A stretch of 64,000 nt of DNA from the NCBI GenBank assembly GCA_022865305.1, contig JALHSP010000062.1:62001-126000 (forward strand), written 5' to 3'. This document shows positions 24,141 through 33,894 of the stretch, piece by piece. The translations under genes and the position numbers were made by a program. The stretch's first letter is position 1. Each line of letters opens with the position of its first letter. The stretch is from Bacteroidales bacterium (lineage in GTDB: Bacteria > Bacteroidota > Bacteroidia > Bacteroidales > VadinHA17). Under the pieces are notes generated by a model, which saw nothing but the letters and a program-made list of their open reading frames with translations, had not been told where the DNA came from and made no database searches.

Positions 24141-26516
24141 TTATTCTATTGTTTCATCTGAAAATCTGGTACTTCTCCGTTTATCTTTTTCATTAATCGG
24201 ATTTGCATCCATAACCCACATACCATGCCCATGTGTGGCAATTATTATCATGTTATCACGCGGATGAACAGCCAGGTCATGAACATACGAAAATTGTAAA
24301 TCACCCAGGACGTCCCATTTCTTGCCACTATCTTTAGTTACAAAAACACCACCGTCAGTACCGGCATACAGGATATTTCTGTTAACCGGGTCTTCGCGGA
24401 CAGTATTGACAGGTCCAACGGGTATATTACCGGAAATATCCTGCCATGTATCACCAAAATCAGTTGATTTCCAGATGTATACCTGGAAATCATCATCTCT
24501 TTTGCCAGTCTGTGTCATGTAAACCGTTCCGATATCATAATTTGAGGCAACAATACGTGAGACAAATTTTTGAGGAACAGCTCCGGTTCGTATATCTGTC
24601 CAGTTCTTCCCGCCGTCTTTTGTTCTCCAGATCCTGCCGTCATCGGTGCCGGCATAAATAAGTCCGAACCGCAAAGGAGATTCATCGAATACGGAAATTG
24701 TCTGATAGCTGATATCACCCATCTTATTTGGATCATTATAAGACAAATCAGGACTTATAAATTCCCAGGTATTTCCACGGTCTTTTGATCTCATCAGATA
24801 TTGCATTCCATGATAAATTATATCTGGATTATGTGGAGAGACTAGTGTGGGAGCGACCCAATCGCCTCTCAGAGGAGCTTCTCCTGGCATCATAGCGGGT
24901 AACAGGTTCTTTACGCTGCCCGGATAATTTTCTATTTCTGCACGTGAAAGGCGACCATAAAAGCCGCTGGCATAAATAGTATTATTATCAATTGGATTTA
25001 CAGTATGGGTTGTACCTTCCCCACCAAGAATATCATTAAACTCAACCGCGGGTACTCTGTCGCGACCTCTTGAAAGGTCTACCACACCATAATAACTGCC
25101 ATGATCCTGGATTGATCCGAATACTCTGAACGGTGTGCTGAAATCATATGCAAGATTGAAGAATTGAATCAGAGGGAGTTCTTTTATCGGATATTTCCAT
25201 GTTTTACCTCTGTCGTAGGAAATGGTGAGACCTCCATCCTGAACATTCAGCAGGTAATCTGAATTTGCAGGATCGATCCACAATCCATGATGATCGACAT
25301 GAGGACCTCTGAGCGACTGAAAAGTTTTACCGCCATCGGTCGACTGGTTCAGCATAAGCCCCATAGTATATACTGTGTTTTCATTGTTCGGATCAACCCT
25401 GATTTGCCCGAATACCCATCCGTATGTTGCTGAATGTCTTTCCATGAATGTCTTTTGATCCGGGGTAAGGCCGCTGACCTGAGTCCAGGTTTCCCCTGAG
25501 TTGTTTGAGCGGTAGACAGTTGCACCCTTGATCACGTCCTTTCTCTGGCGTCCGTATGAATCCATCTCGCCTGGCTTTGCTGCATATGCAACTTCATAAT
25601 TGTCAACATATGCATAAAGTATTTTGGGATTTGACAGGGCAATATCAATTCCGATACGCCCCATTTTGTTCATTGCAGGAAGGCCGGTATTTATCTTATT
25701 CCAGTTTTTACCTCCATCGGTCGATTTCCAGATACCATTGTTCTTTGATGTCTCATATGTTCTTGGGTCGTTCCACTTCAGGCGTATCCGTTCCCATGAT
25801 GTGCAATAGATGGTATTTGGATCTTTGGGATCGAGTACAAGATCATAAATCCCGGTATTTTCATCGATATAGAGAACTTTTGTCCAGGTTTTTCCACCAT
25901 CATTAGTCTTGTACAATCCACGATCTTCATTTGGTGTCCATTCGTGACCTGTTGCGGCAACATATACCATATCCGGATTTCTGGGATTAATCCTGATGCG
26001 GCCGATAGTATGAGTGTTTTCCAGACCCATTACATTCCAGGTTTTACCACCGTCTGTTGTTTTGAAAACCCCGCAACCGGAATTTGAACTTCTGAATATA
26101 TTTGCTTCCCCTGTTCCAACCCAGACAATATCAGGATTTTTAGGATCTATTGCGATATCACCAATGGAGGCTGTAGGTATCTCCTCGAAAACCGGTTCGA
26201 AAGTGGTTCCCTCATTAACTGACTTCCATACACCTCCTGTGGCAGAGCCAATCCATATTGTATAATTTTTGCCCCGTGGAGAGATGGCTTCAACATCAGT
26301 GCAACGGCCGCTGATATTTGTCGGACCTATGAATTGCCATTTCAAATCTTTGAAAGGAGAGGTCTGTTTCATCTCTGTCTGTTTTGCGAACAGAGCAACT
26401 TTTTCCTTCCCGCTTAAGATCGGGCTTTTTACCTGGCCTGAGAGTCCAGCTATAAACAAATTGAAAATAACTGTTAAAATTAAGAATCTGGCAATAAGAT
26501 TTTCTTGATAGTTCAT
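24141..26516 (-). CDS. Secreted BNR/VPS10-type beta-propeller protein
   Basis: A 791-residue exported protein (signal peptide about 1-28) made of BNR/Asp-box repeats. Many copies of the S/T-x-D-G-G-K-x-W box are visible, such as FKTTDGGKTWNVM, YKTNDGGKTWTKV, WKSTDGGKNWNKI, WRTKDGGKNWTDI and WKSTDFGDTWQDI, spaced by segments like IDPKNPDIVWVGTGEANI. This is the sortilin-like propeller family often annotated as glycosyl hydrolase in Bacteroidetes. No sialidase arginine triad can be confirmed, so an enzymatic role is open. Homologues often carry further C-terminal domains; this one ends shortly after the propeller (MWVMDANPINEKDK). Confidence 0.85.
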   Translation of the reverse strand: MNYQENLIARFLILTVIFNLFIAGLSGQVKSPILSGKEKVALFAKQTEMKQTSPFKDLKWQFIGPTNISGRCTDVEAISPRGKNYTIWIGSATGGVWKSVNEGTTFEPVFEEIPTASIGDIAIDPKNPDIVWVGTGEANIFRSSNSGCGVFKTTDGGKTWNVMGLENTHTIGRIRINPRNPDMVYVAATGHEWTPNEDRGLYKTNDGGKTWTKVLYIDENTGIYDLVLDPKDPNTIYCTSWERIRLKWNDPRTYETSKNNGIWKSTDGGKNWNKINTGLPAMNKMGRIGIDIALSNPKILYAYVDNYEVAYAAKPGEMDSYGRQRKDVIKGATVYRSNNSGETWTQVSGLTPDQKTFMERHSATYGWVFGQIRVDPNNENTVYTMGLMLNQSTDGGKTFQSLRGPHVDHHGLWIDPANSDYLLNVQDGGLTISYDRGKTWKYPIKELPLIQFFNLAYDFSTPFRVFGSIQDHGSYYGVVDLSRGRDRVPAVEFNDILGGEGTTHTVNPIDNNTIYASGFYGRLSRAEIENYPGSVKNLLPAMMPGEAPLRGDWVAPTLVSPHNPDIIYHGMQYLMRSKDRGNTWEFISPDLSYNDPNKMGDISYQTISVFDESPLRFGLIYAGTDDGRIWRTKDGGKNWTDIRTGAVPQKFVSRIVASNYDIGTVYMTQTGKRDDDFQVYIWKSTDFGDTWQDISGNIPVGPVNTVREDPVNRNILYAGTDGGVFVTKDSGKKWDVLGDLQFSYVHDLAVHPRDNMIIIATHGHGMWVMDANPINEKDKRRSTRFSDETIE

Positions 26517-26544
26517 ATGAGTGAATTTTATTTAATTCCTTTAG

Positions 26545-26637
26545 TTACACAGAGGTTTTTACCACCCATCCCTTTAAGGGACACCCCCCTGCCCCCCTTT
26601 AGGGGGGATGGGATGGGGGGTAATTCATACTGTGTAA
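26545..26637. repeat. C-rich/G-rich dispersed palindromic repeat (copy 3), nested arms
   Basis: Outer arms TTACACAG (26545-26552) and CTGTGTAA (26630-26637) enclose a second pair TTACCACCCATCC (from 26559) and GGATGGGGGGTAA (to 26623), with an inner CCCCCCTTT/AGGGGGG stem. It occupies most of the space between the propeller gene and a NUDIX gene. The nested symmetry suggests one defined element with its own ends. Confidence 0.75.
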
Positions 26638-26655
26638 GTTCTTAAATATAAGGTT

Positions 26656-27183
26656 TTAGTCAAAAATTGTCTCAAATACTTTATGTTTTTTTGCTTCGAA
26701 GCACATTTCAATCTGGCTTCTTGTATTACGCTCCGTCGAAAGAGATGGTAACGAATCAAGCGAATAGAATCCTGCGTCAAGAGTTTCAGTATTTTCGGTG
26801 AATTTGTTTTCAATTAATTCACATTCAACAAAGACCTTATAGATTGTATAAGGGAAAAGAGGATTATTATGCTTGTTTGCCAGGTGAATGGCAATGATCC
26901 TTTTAGGTTTAACATGCGCACCAGCTTCTTCAAGGCACTCCCTTACTGCTGATTCTCCTACTGATGTATTTACATCTGCCCATCCTCCCGGCAATGACCA
27001 GGCACCATCAACTTTCTCTCTGATCTTATTATGATCTATATCAGTGTATTCATGCAATATTTCAATGGTTATATTTCTGATTTTTTCATACCTGTCCAGA
27101 TCATACCTGTCACTTGAAAAAGTCAATCCTGCCTGCGCTATTGATTGAAGTTGCGAAGCCCACTGTAGCCATTTTCCTTTCAT
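26656..27183 (-). CDS. NUDIX hydrolase with N-terminal helical domain
   Basis: A 175-residue NUDIX protein. The first 55 residues (WLQWASQLQSIAQAGLTFSSDRYDLDRYEKIR) match the helical NUDIX N-terminal domain of the YjhB-like family. The box is SLPGGWADVNTSVGESAVRECLEEAGA; the catalytic REcLEEaG core is intact, while the first conserved glutamate is replaced by threonine, as is common in this subfamily. Likely substrates are nucleoside diphosphate linked compounds such as ADP-ribose or CDP-choline; this is inference. It is a single gene, with repeats on both sides. Confidence 0.88.
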   Translation of the reverse strand: MKGKWLQWASQLQSIAQAGLTFSSDRYDLDRYEKIRNITIEILHEYTDIDHNKIREKVDGAWSLPGGWADVNTSVGESAVRECLEEAGAHVKPKRIIAIHLANKHNNPLFPYTIYKVFVECELIENKFTENTETLDAGFYSLDSLPSLSTERNTRSQIEMCFEAKKHKVFETIFD

Positions 27184-27270
27184 AAAACCTTATAAATTTA
27201 AAAATTAAATATAACCAATAAAGTTGTAAATTTGATAATTAAAGGCTCAAAGGCACAAAGGCATAAGCGT

Positions 27271-27308
27271 AACAAGCTCCCCCTTTGAAGGGGGTTGGGG
27301 GGATGTAA
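27271..27308. repeat. C-rich/G-rich dispersed repeat (copy 4, short)
   Basis: The inner unit CCCCCTTTGAAGGGGG (27279-27294) is followed by TTGGGGGGATG. It looks like a partial copy of the family, because the left outer arm is not recognisable. It is upstream of the MBL-fold gene. Confidence 0.6.
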
Positions 27309-27337
27309 GATAAATTATAACAATTTATATCATTAGT

Positions 27338-28177
27338 ATGAATACAAAACAGCTTTTATCAGGTCTCCTTGTTTTAATATTCTCACAGGGCTGCATCCAG
27401 GCTCAGGATTATAAATTCCTGACAGAATCCGTTACCGGGATAACCGGTAATAATGGTATCGAAAAACCAGTAGCCATAAAAGTCATCTATGACAATTATG
27501 TAAAGGTTGACGGATTAAAATCGGATTGGGGTTATTCGATTGTAATTGAAGGACTTGATAAAGAGATTCTCTTTGATACCGGAACAAATCCTGAAGTTTT
27601 TGAATCTAATTTCAGAATAATGGGCATTGATCCGGCAATTATTGATTTTCTTGTCTTTTCGCATGAGCATGGTGATCATACTGGCGGGATTCCTGCTTTT
27701 GTTAAAATGAAGAACGACATTCCGGTTATAATCCCATACTCATTCTCCGGATCTTTTAAGAAGAGGATGGTCGGTTTTGGTTTGGAACCGTTATTAGTAA
27801 AAGAACCAGCTGAAATCTGTGAAAATCTTTATACTTCGGGTGAATTTGAATATCAAATACCTGAGCAGGCATTGGTGTTAAATACGAAAAAAGGTCTGGT
27901 TGTAATTACAGGATGCGCCCACCCCGGGATAATAGAAATGTTAAAGCAGATAAAATCGGATTTCAGTAAGAATATCTATATTGTATTCGGAGGTTTTCAT
28001 CTCTTACAGAAATCTGACAAGGAGATGAATGAAATAATTTCGCAAATGAAAGCCCTTGGAGTAGTGAAATGCGGAGCCACACACTGTACAGGTGATAAAC
28101 AGATTAAAATGTTCAGAGATGCTTTTGGAGAGAATTATTTCGAGCTGGGAGTAGGCAATACTATAATAATTAATTAA
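27338..28177 (+). CDS. Secreted MBL-fold metallo-hydrolase
   Basis: A 279-residue exported protein (signal peptide MNTKQLLSGLLVLIFSQGCIQAQ; GC at its end might also act as a lipobox). The metallo-beta-lactamase metal site is FSHEHGDHTGGI, further ligand regions are ITGCAHPGIIEM and GATHCTGD. The overall pattern WGYSIVIEG..ILFDTGTNPEVFESN matches the clan of 7,8-dihydropterin-6-methyl-4-(beta-D-ribofuranosyl)aminobenzene 5'-phosphate synthase-like hydrolases. The real substrate is unknown. It stands alone. Confidence 0.88.
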   Translation: MNTKQLLSGLLVLIFSQGCIQAQDYKFLTESVTGITGNNGIEKPVAIKVIYDNYVKVDGLKSDWGYSIVIEGLDKEILFDTGTNPEVFESNFRIMGIDPAIIDFLVFSHEHGDHTGGIPAFVKMKNDIPVIIPYSFSGSFKKRMVGFGLEPLLVKEPAEICENLYTSGEFEYQIPEQALVLNTKKGLVVITGCAHPGIIEMLKQIKSDFSKNIYIVFGGFHLLQKSDKEMNEIISQMKALGVVKCGATHCTGDKQIKMFRDAFGENYFELGVGNTIIIN

Positions 28178-28239
28178 TAATCAATCAAAAAGGATATTTA
28201 TTTAAGTTTTTTCTGACAAGTACAATTTCTTTTTTTATA

Positions 28240-28323
28240 GAAACCGTTCGGTTTCGTTCAAAAATTTGTAACAAAAACTTAACACGATTAACCTGATTTT
28301 CATGATCAGGGTCTGTAATTTTG
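28240..28323 (+). promoter_or_regulatory. Leader region of the PiT gene: small palindrome and -7 box
   Basis: The 246-bp gap before the transporter holds a perfect palindrome GAAACCG/CGGTTTC (28240-28255) and an exact -7 box TAATTTTG at 28316-28323. The latter would give a leader of about 95 nt. No matching -33 TTTG was seen. The palindrome could be a terminator stem for the MBL gene (no T run) or an operator. Confidence 0.35.
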
Positions 28324-28423
28324 TTGCGGTAAAAAAGGAAACAGCTGGTACTGTATTTATAAGATAATGAGTATAAAGGCCATTTTCAGTTGACATGATT
28401 TGGTAACCGTAGCTAATTTCAGA

Positions 28424-29410
28424 ATGACATTTTTGTATATTGTAATAGGACTTGTTCTGGTTTTTGATTTCATAAACGGATTTCACGACTCCGCCAATTC
28501 GATTGCAACTGTCGTTTCGACAAAAGTATTATCTCCGATAGCGGCTGTTTTACTTGCAGCAACTTTTAATTTCCTGGCATTCCTGATTTTCCCTCTCAGG
28601 GTAGCTACCACAATAGGAAAGGGTGTTATAGATCCGGATATCGTTAACCTGACTTTGATCTCATCGGCAGTAATGGCTGCAATAATATGGAACCTGATCA
28701 CCTGGCGGCTGGGCCTTCCTTCAAGCTCATCGCACACCCTTGTCGGCGGTTTGGTTGGCGCAGCTATTGTAGGGAGCGGATTTGAGTCAGTGATTTTACC
28801 TGGAGTTTTGAAAATTGTTGCATTCATTGTAATTGCCCCAATAATGGGTATGGTGATGTCTTACATAATTTCTGTAATTGTTCTGCATATAGTAAAAAAT
28901 CATTCACCCTCCGGTGTTGACAGACACTTCAGGCGATTACAATTATTATCAGCTTCTGCATTCAGTTTAGGTCATGGAGGAAACGATGCCCAGAAATCGA
29001 TGGGTATTATATGGGTTGCATTAATTGCTACAAATCAGGTCACCAAAGACGCCGACATAGCTTTATGGATCGTACTGTCATGTCATGCTGCAATTGCTCT
29101 TGGAACACTGTTCGGAGGCTGGAGGATTGTTAAGACTATGGGCCAAAGAATCACGAAGCTTAGGCCATTTGAGGGTTTTTGTGCTGAAACTGCCGGAGCC
29201 CTTACACTTTTTGGAGCAACTCATTTTGGCATTCCGGTGAGTACAACTCACACAATAACCGGTTCAATCATAGGAGTTGGTGCAACAAAAAGATTATCTG
29301 CAGTAAAGTGGGGGATAACAGGCAAAATTTTCTGGGCGTGGATATTTACCATTCCGGTTTCGGCATTACTTGGAGCTGCACTCTATTATCTGTTCCATAC
29401 CATATTCTAA
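28424..29410 (+). CDS. pit: PiT-family inorganic phosphate transporter
   Basis: A 328-residue low-affinity phosphate transporter with about ten membrane helices. The ATG at 28424 is preferred over an in-frame TTG at 28400, since it places the first helix at the very N-terminus. The two PiT signature repeats are present: DFINGFHDSANSIATVVST near residue 16 and LGHGGNDAQKSMGIIW in the second half, with SSSHTLVGGLVGAAIVG and GIPVSTTHTITGSIIGVG. Phosphate is taken up with protons or sodium, possibly as the metal-phosphate complex. It is next to a phosphate porin, pstSCAB and phoUBR, so the whole stretch serves phosphate supply. Unlike many Bacteroidetes, no pit accessory (PhoU-like) gene precedes it. 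Confidence 0.93.
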   Translation: MTFLYIVIGLVLVFDFINGFHDSANSIATVVSTKVLSPIAAVLLAATFNFLAFLIFPLRVATTIGKGVIDPDIVNLTLISSAVMAAIIWNLITWRLGLPSSSSHTLVGGLVGAAIVGSGFESVILPGVLKIVAFIVIAPIMGMVMSYIISVIVLHIVKNHSPSGVDRHFRRLQLLSASAFSLGHGGNDAQKSMGIIWVALIATNQVTKDADIALWIVLSCHAAIALGTLFGGWRIVKTMGQRITKLRPFEGFCAETAGALTLFGATHFGIPVSTTHTITGSIIGVGATKRLSAVKWGITGKIFWAWIFTIPVSALLGAALYYLFHTIF

Positions 29411-29515
29411 TCATTTATCCCATCGAAATATCGTAAGGATATTCAACTTTTGTAAAAGTTCCCTCCTCTTCAGTATACTTCGGATATTTTCCTGACTATT
29501 AAGGTAAATTCTGTT

Positions 29516-29547
29516 TTTGGAAAAAGTAAAACAGGCCTGTACTATTG
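29516..29547 (+). promoter_or_regulatory. Probable promoter of the porin-pstSCAB unit
   Basis: TTTG at 29516-29519 and TACTATTG at 29540-29547 are separated by 20 bp, matching the Bacteroidetes consensus with one mismatch in the -7 box. The leader to the porin start at 29680 would be about 128 nt. Activation by PhoB is plausible but no pho box is defined for this group. Confidence 0.4.
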
Positions 29548-29679
29548 ATTATAGCACTGGAAACTACAAGGACTTGTATCTCTATTGTAACAATTACTTA
29601 ATCCATGTGCAACCTGCCTGTAATACTGATTCCTGACTTTTGTACCATGAAAAATCAAGTTAAACCTGATTATACAGAA

Positions 29680-30915
29680 ATGAAGAGACTTTTAGGACTC
29701 ACAATTTTTACTATTTTCTCAGTTTGCGGGTACTCACAGAATCAGGCAGTCGATTCCCTGAAAGAAGTGTTCGACAGACTTGAAGGCAAAATCAATGCTC
29801 TGGATGAGAGAGTATTGGTCAATGAAGCAGATCTTGGTAAGCTGAACAAAATTAAAGTATCGGGTTATGTTCAGGCGCAATGGGAGAATTACGGAAAGGA
29901 CCTGGTCAAAACTAATGACCCGGCAAATAATTTTTATATCAGACGTGCAAGAGTAAAGTTTATGTATGAACCTCTTGACGGGATTAAATTCGTTATTCAA
30001 CCCGATTTTAGCACCGGGAGCCTCTCATTAAAAGATGCTTACGCTGTAGTAAATATTCCGAAATTAAAGAATTTTACTTTGTGGGCTGGTCAGTTTAACA
30101 GACCTGATTATGAAGTGGAATACTCTTCAAACCAGCGAGAAGTTCTTGAACGTTCACGGATTATAAGAGCTATCTATCCGGGGGAGAGGGAGATTGGCGT
30201 GAAACTGGAATACATCGGATCTAAAATTCCACTAAAGTTTCAGTTAATGGCAATGAATGGCAATTTTACCGGTACCCAGGCAAAAGATTATGATTCAAAG
30301 AAAGACCTCATGGGACGTCTTGTTTATTCTATTAAGCTTCCTGATGCAGGATTAGGTATTGACCTGGGAGCAAACGGTTACTTTGGTGGAAACAGAATAA
30401 AATATAACACTTTTGTTTCAAACCTGGAAGGGAAATTAGACAGCACCAGTTTTACGGCAGGTGATTATCTTGACAAGAATTGGGCAGGTGGTGAAATCCA
30501 GATATTTGCAGACATCCTGGGTGGAATGGCATTTAAAGGTGAATATGTTGCAGGTGTAAATTCAGCTTCAAGCTCAACTAATCAGGATTCCAAAGCAAAA
30601 CTGGCAGATATGAGAAGAGATCCGATCAAATTGAGGAATTTCTCAGGTTATTATATCTATCTGATCAAAAACATCGGACCTAAGAATCAGTTTGTTGCAA
30701 AATACGATTATTATGATCCCAATACTAAATTATCTGGTGATGCTGCAAAGAATGAACTCTTTTATAAGACGTTTACTCTTGCGTGGCAATATTATCTGAA
30801 TGACAATATCAGACTTTCTTTCAACTATGAATTGCCCAAGAACGAGACCAATTCAACAAATACAAAAGATCTGAAGGATAATACGCTTGGTGTTAGAATT
30901 CAGGCAAAATTCTGA
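29680..30915 (+). CDS. Phosphate-selective porin (OprP/OprO family)
   Basis: A 411-residue outer-membrane protein. The start at 29680 is chosen because it gives a proper signal peptide (MKRLLGLTIFTIFSVCGYSQ); the frame is open further upstream without one. A short coiled coil follows (VDSLKEVFDRLEGKINALDERV), then a 16-strand-type barrel with KVSGYVQAQWENYG, NFYIRRARVKFMYEPLDGIKFVIQPDF and FTLWAGQFNRPDYEVEYSSNQREVLERSRI, the hallmark of the porin O/P family, ending in an aromatic C-terminal residue (IQAKF). It would let phosphate cross the outer membrane. It is followed 43 bp later by pstS. Confidence 0.92.
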   Translation: MKRLLGLTIFTIFSVCGYSQNQAVDSLKEVFDRLEGKINALDERVLVNEADLGKLNKIKVSGYVQAQWENYGKDLVKTNDPANNFYIRRARVKFMYEPLDGIKFVIQPDFSTGSLSLKDAYAVVNIPKLKNFTLWAGQFNRPDYEVEYSSNQREVLERSRIIRAIYPGEREIGVKLEYIGSKIPLKFQLMAMNGNFTGTQAKDYDSKKDLMGRLVYSIKLPDAGLGIDLGANGYFGGNRIKYNTFVSNLEGKLDSTSFTAGDYLDKNWAGGEIQIFADILGGMAFKGEYVAGVNSASSSTNQDSKAKLADMRRDPIKLRNFSGYYIYLIKNIGPKNQFVAKYDYYDPNTKLSGDAAKNELFYKTFTLAWQYYLNDNIRLSFNYELPKNETNSTNTKDLKDNTLGVRIQAKF

Positions 30916-30958
30916 ATCTGAAAATTAATAATTCAATAAAAATTTAAAATTAAAAAAA

Positions 30959-31792
30959 ATGAAAAACACTAAGTCAATATTCATAGTCCCGGCAGTAGCA
31001 ATTATATTAATTGCATCATCATTTGTCGAACAGTCAAAGATCACTGTGAAAGGATCTGATACGATGGTCATCCTTGCTCAAAAATGGGCAGAATTATACA
31101 TGAAGCAGAATCCTGCAACATCAGTCCAGATTACAGGTGGCGGATCCGGGGTTGGAATAACAGCTCTGATCAATGGCACTACTGATATTGCAAATTCCAG
31201 CCGTCCCATGAAACAGACTGAGATAGAAAAGCTTAAGGCCCGTTATAATACACTTGGGGTGCAGATCCCATGTGCGAAAGACGGAATAACTATTTTTCTG
31301 AATGAAGCCAATAAAGTTCAGGAGCTTACGCTCAAACAGTTAAGTGATATTTACCAGGGCAAGATAAAGAACTGGAAAGAAATTGGCGGGAATGATGCTG
31401 AAATCAGAATGTATGGCCGCGAAAACAGTTCCGGGACCTATACATATTTTCATGACGAGGTAGTAAAAGCCGATTATGCCACCAGTGTTCAGTCTCTGCC
31501 CGGAACTGCAGCAGTAGTAAATGCTGTAAAAAAAGATGTCAATGGCATCGGTTATGGAGGAGCAGCATATGCAGTTGGTATAAAACATGCCAGAGTAAAA
31601 AAGGATGCTAACAGCCCTGCAGTTCTTCCTACGGCGGAAACTATCAGAAAGGGTGAATATCCAATAACACGGTATCTGTATATGTACATGAGAACCAGGC
31701 CAACAGGTGAAACCAAAAAGTATATTGACTGGATACTAAGCCAGGAAGGACAGATGGTAGTCACTGATGTCGGATATTTTCCATATAAGTAA
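30959..31792 (+). CDS. pstS: Phosphate ABC transporter substrate-binding protein
   Basis: A 277-residue periplasmic phosphate-binding protein with an N-terminal signal or anchor (residues 1-24). Binding-loop motifs are TVKGSDTMVILAQKWAE, ITGGGSGVGITALINGTTDIANSSRPM and GRENSSGTYTYFHDEV, with the later GTAAVVNAVKKDVNGIGYGGAAY. This is the shorter PstS type common in Bacteroidetes. It is the second gene of the porin-pstSCAB unit. A stable hairpin follows its stop and may set the ratio of PstS to the membrane subunits. Confidence 0.95.
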   Translation: MKNTKSIFIVPAVAIILIASSFVEQSKITVKGSDTMVILAQKWAELYMKQNPATSVQITGGGSGVGITALINGTTDIANSSRPMKQTEIEKLKARYNTLGVQIPCAKDGITIFLNEANKVQELTLKQLSDIYQGKIKNWKEIGGNDAEIRMYGRENSSGTYTYFHDEVVKADYATSVQSLPGTAAVVNAVKKDVNGIGYGGAAYAVGIKHARVKKDANSPAVLPTAETIRKGEYPITRYLYMYMRTRPTGETKKYIDWILSQEGQMVVTDVGYFPYK

Positions 31793-31831
31793 TCGTTTTT
31801 CAGAGGTGTTAGTTTCAGGGTAGTTGTCGGG

Positions 31832-31854
31832 CTTGTCAGAAAAACTCTGACAAG
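31832..31854 (+). terminator. Stem-loop between pstS and pstC (attenuator or mRNA-stability hairpin)
   Basis: CTTGTCAGA (31832-31840) and TCTGACAAG (31846-31854) form a perfect nine-pair stem with loop AAAAC. Only TTTG follows, so termination would be partial at best. Such hairpins after binding-protein genes often raise their expression over the transporter genes. Confidence 0.5.
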
Positions 31855-31887
31855 TTTGACATTTAATAAAACAGGATAAAAGCAGGT

Positions 31888-32979
31888 ATGGACAGTAAAT
31901 TGGAAAGGTCAATGAACAAAGAACTTAAATCTGCAAAGGAGGTAGTTTCTTTCAATAAGAGGAAATTCCGTTTCTCTGACTGGTTTGCCGAGAAAGTAAT
32001 CAAGACAGTGGCTTTTCTTTCGATTGCCGTAGTTATTCTGATCTTTATTTTTGTTTTTCGGGAAGCCTTTCCGATTTTCAAAATGGATAAAAATGAGGCA
32101 GTGTCAACCGAATTGCTGGTGCAGGAAAGTTATGGTGGTGCTGAGACTGCAAACGAACCAGTTAAAACCACAGACACCCAGGTTGACAACTCAAATAAAG
32201 TTCAGACAACCGGGGAGAAACCATCATCTACCCTCTTTTCTAAAACATGGATGCCTGTATCTGATAATCCGCGTTATGGCATATGGCCATTATTCCTTGG
32301 TACTCTTAAAGTTACTATAATTTCGTTACTGTTTGCAGCTCCCATTTCAATTCTTGCTGCTATTTATACTGCAATGTTTGCAAAACCGCGGATAAGGGAG
32401 GTCATAAAACCTGTGATTGAACTGCTCGCCGGCTTTCCTTCTGTGGTAATCGGGTTCTTTGCATTGATGGTGATGGCCACAGTATTTCAGAGTATTTTTG
32501 GTTATGCAAGCAGGTTAAACGCTTTTGTTGGAGGCATTGCCATGGGACTTGCGGCTATTCCTATTATTTATACTCTTACAGAAGATGCGTTAACTGCAGT
32601 TCCCAGGACTTATACTGAAGCTAGTCTTGGATTAGGTGCCAGCAGGAGACAGACAGCATTTTATGTTGTGTTACCGGCTGCGGTTCCAGGAATATTTGCT
32701 GCTGTTGTACTAGGCATAGGCAGAATCTTCGGTGAGACAATGATAGCCCTCATGGCTACAGGAAATGCTGCAATGATTTCGATAAATCCCTTCGATTCTG
32801 TAAGAACTTTATCTGCTACTATCGGTGCAGAAATGGCTGAGGTGGTTTTCGGTGATACTCATTACAGCGTGCTTTTCTTAATAGGTTCATTGCTTTTCAT
32901 CTTCACGTTTGCACTTAATGCATTAGCGGAATTCTATTTCAGGAATTTGGTAATCAGGCGATATCAATCAAAAAAATAG
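31888..32979 (+). CDS. pstC: Phosphate ABC transporter permease PstC
   Basis: A 363-residue inner-membrane permease with six helices. After the first helix (about residues 35-55) there is a periplasmic insert of about 70 residues, low in complexity and rich in T, N, K and E (AETANEPVKTTDTQVDNSNK), ending at NPRYGIWPLFLGTLKVT. The EAA loop contacting PstB is TYTEASLGLGASRRQTAFYVVLPAAVPGIFAA. The long insert makes it longer than the E. coli PstC (319 residues). It is coupled to pstA 10 bp downstream. Confidence 0.94.
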   Translation: MDSKLERSMNKELKSAKEVVSFNKRKFRFSDWFAEKVIKTVAFLSIAVVILIFIFVFREAFPIFKMDKNEAVSTELLVQESYGGAETANEPVKTTDTQVDNSNKVQTTGEKPSSTLFSKTWMPVSDNPRYGIWPLFLGTLKVTIISLLFAAPISILAAIYTAMFAKPRIREVIKPVIELLAGFPSVVIGFFALMVMATVFQSIFGYASRLNAFVGGIAMGLAAIPIIYTLTEDALTAVPRTYTEASLGLGASRRQTAFYVVLPAAVPGIFAAVVLGIGRIFGETMIALMATGNAAMISINPFDSVRTLSATIGAEMAEVVFGDTHYSVLFLIGSLLFIFTFALNALAEFYFRNLVIRRYQSKK

Positions 32980-32989
32980 CAGAAATAAA

Positions 32990-33883
32990 ATGAACAGAAA
33001 TCTTAAGGATAAGATGGTTGAGAGTTTGACAGGTATTTCAGTTTTACTGATAATATTCATAATTGTGTCAATTCTGGCTGTTACAATTGCAGGAGGATGG
33101 CCAAACCTGAACTGGACATTTTTATCAGAATTTCCAAAGGACGGTATGACAAAAGGAGGCATTTTCCCGGCAATTGTAGGAACAGCTGTTATGACACTAA
33201 TAATGGCAGTAGCAGCTGTCCCTTTTGGTGTAATAACTGCAATATACCTTGCAGAATATGCCAGTGAAAAATCTGTTATTGCGAAGTCAATAAGGTTTGC
33301 TGTAAAAACGCTTGCAGTGGTTCCCTCAATAATTTTCGGATTATTCGGACTTGGTTTTTTTATTGGTTTTATAGGGAAGAATATTGATGGGATTTTTAAT
33401 GGTGGAGAATTAAAATGGGGTCAGCCTAACATTCTTTGGGCAAGTTTAACTATGGCACTTCTTACATTGCCTGTTGTTATAGTTTCTGTAGAAGAGGCAA
33501 TCAGAACAATTCCAGCGGATATGCGTGAGGCTAGTCTTGCCCTGGGAGCAACCAAATGGCAAACTATAAGAAAGGTGGTAATACCCGGTTCCGTCTCCGG
33601 AATATTGACAGGTACGATCCTTGCAATAAGCAGGGGGGCAGGAGAGGTGGCTCCTATACTTTTTACCGGGGCTGCTTATTTCCTGTCAGATCTGCCACAT
33701 TCATTGAGCGACCAGTTCATGTCGCTCGGATACCATATATATATAATGTCGACGCAATCATCAAACGTTGACGCCACATTGCCAATACAGTTCGCCACGA
33801 CACTGGTTCTTTTATTGCTTACATTCTCACTTAACGGTATTGCAGTAACACTCAGATACAGAATAAGAAAACGTGCAAAATAA
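32990..33883 (+). CDS. pstA: Phosphate ABC transporter permease PstA
   Basis: A 297-residue six-helix permease partner of PstC. Motifs: [23 protein letters not shown] at the start of the permease domain, [33 protein letters not shown] and the EAA loop [34 protein letters not shown]. It ends in the basic tail RYRIRKRAK. It lies 10 bp after pstC and 11 bp before pstB. Confidence 0.95.
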   Translation: MNRNLKDKMVESLTGISVLLIIFIIVSILAVTIAGGWPNLNWTFLSEFPKDGMTKGGIFPAIVGTAVMTLIMAVAAVPFGVITAIYLAEYASEKSVIAKSIRFAVKTLAVVPSIIFGLFGLGFFIGFIGKNIDGIFNGGELKWGQPNILWASLTMALLTLPVVIVSVEEAIRTIPADMREASLALGATKWQTIRKVVIPGSVSGILTGTILAISRGAGEVAPILFTGAAYFLSDLPHSLSDQFMSLGYHIYIMSTQSSNVDATLPIQFATTLVLLLLTFSLNGIAVTLRYRIRKRAK

Positions 33884-33894
33884 TTATACTTTAC

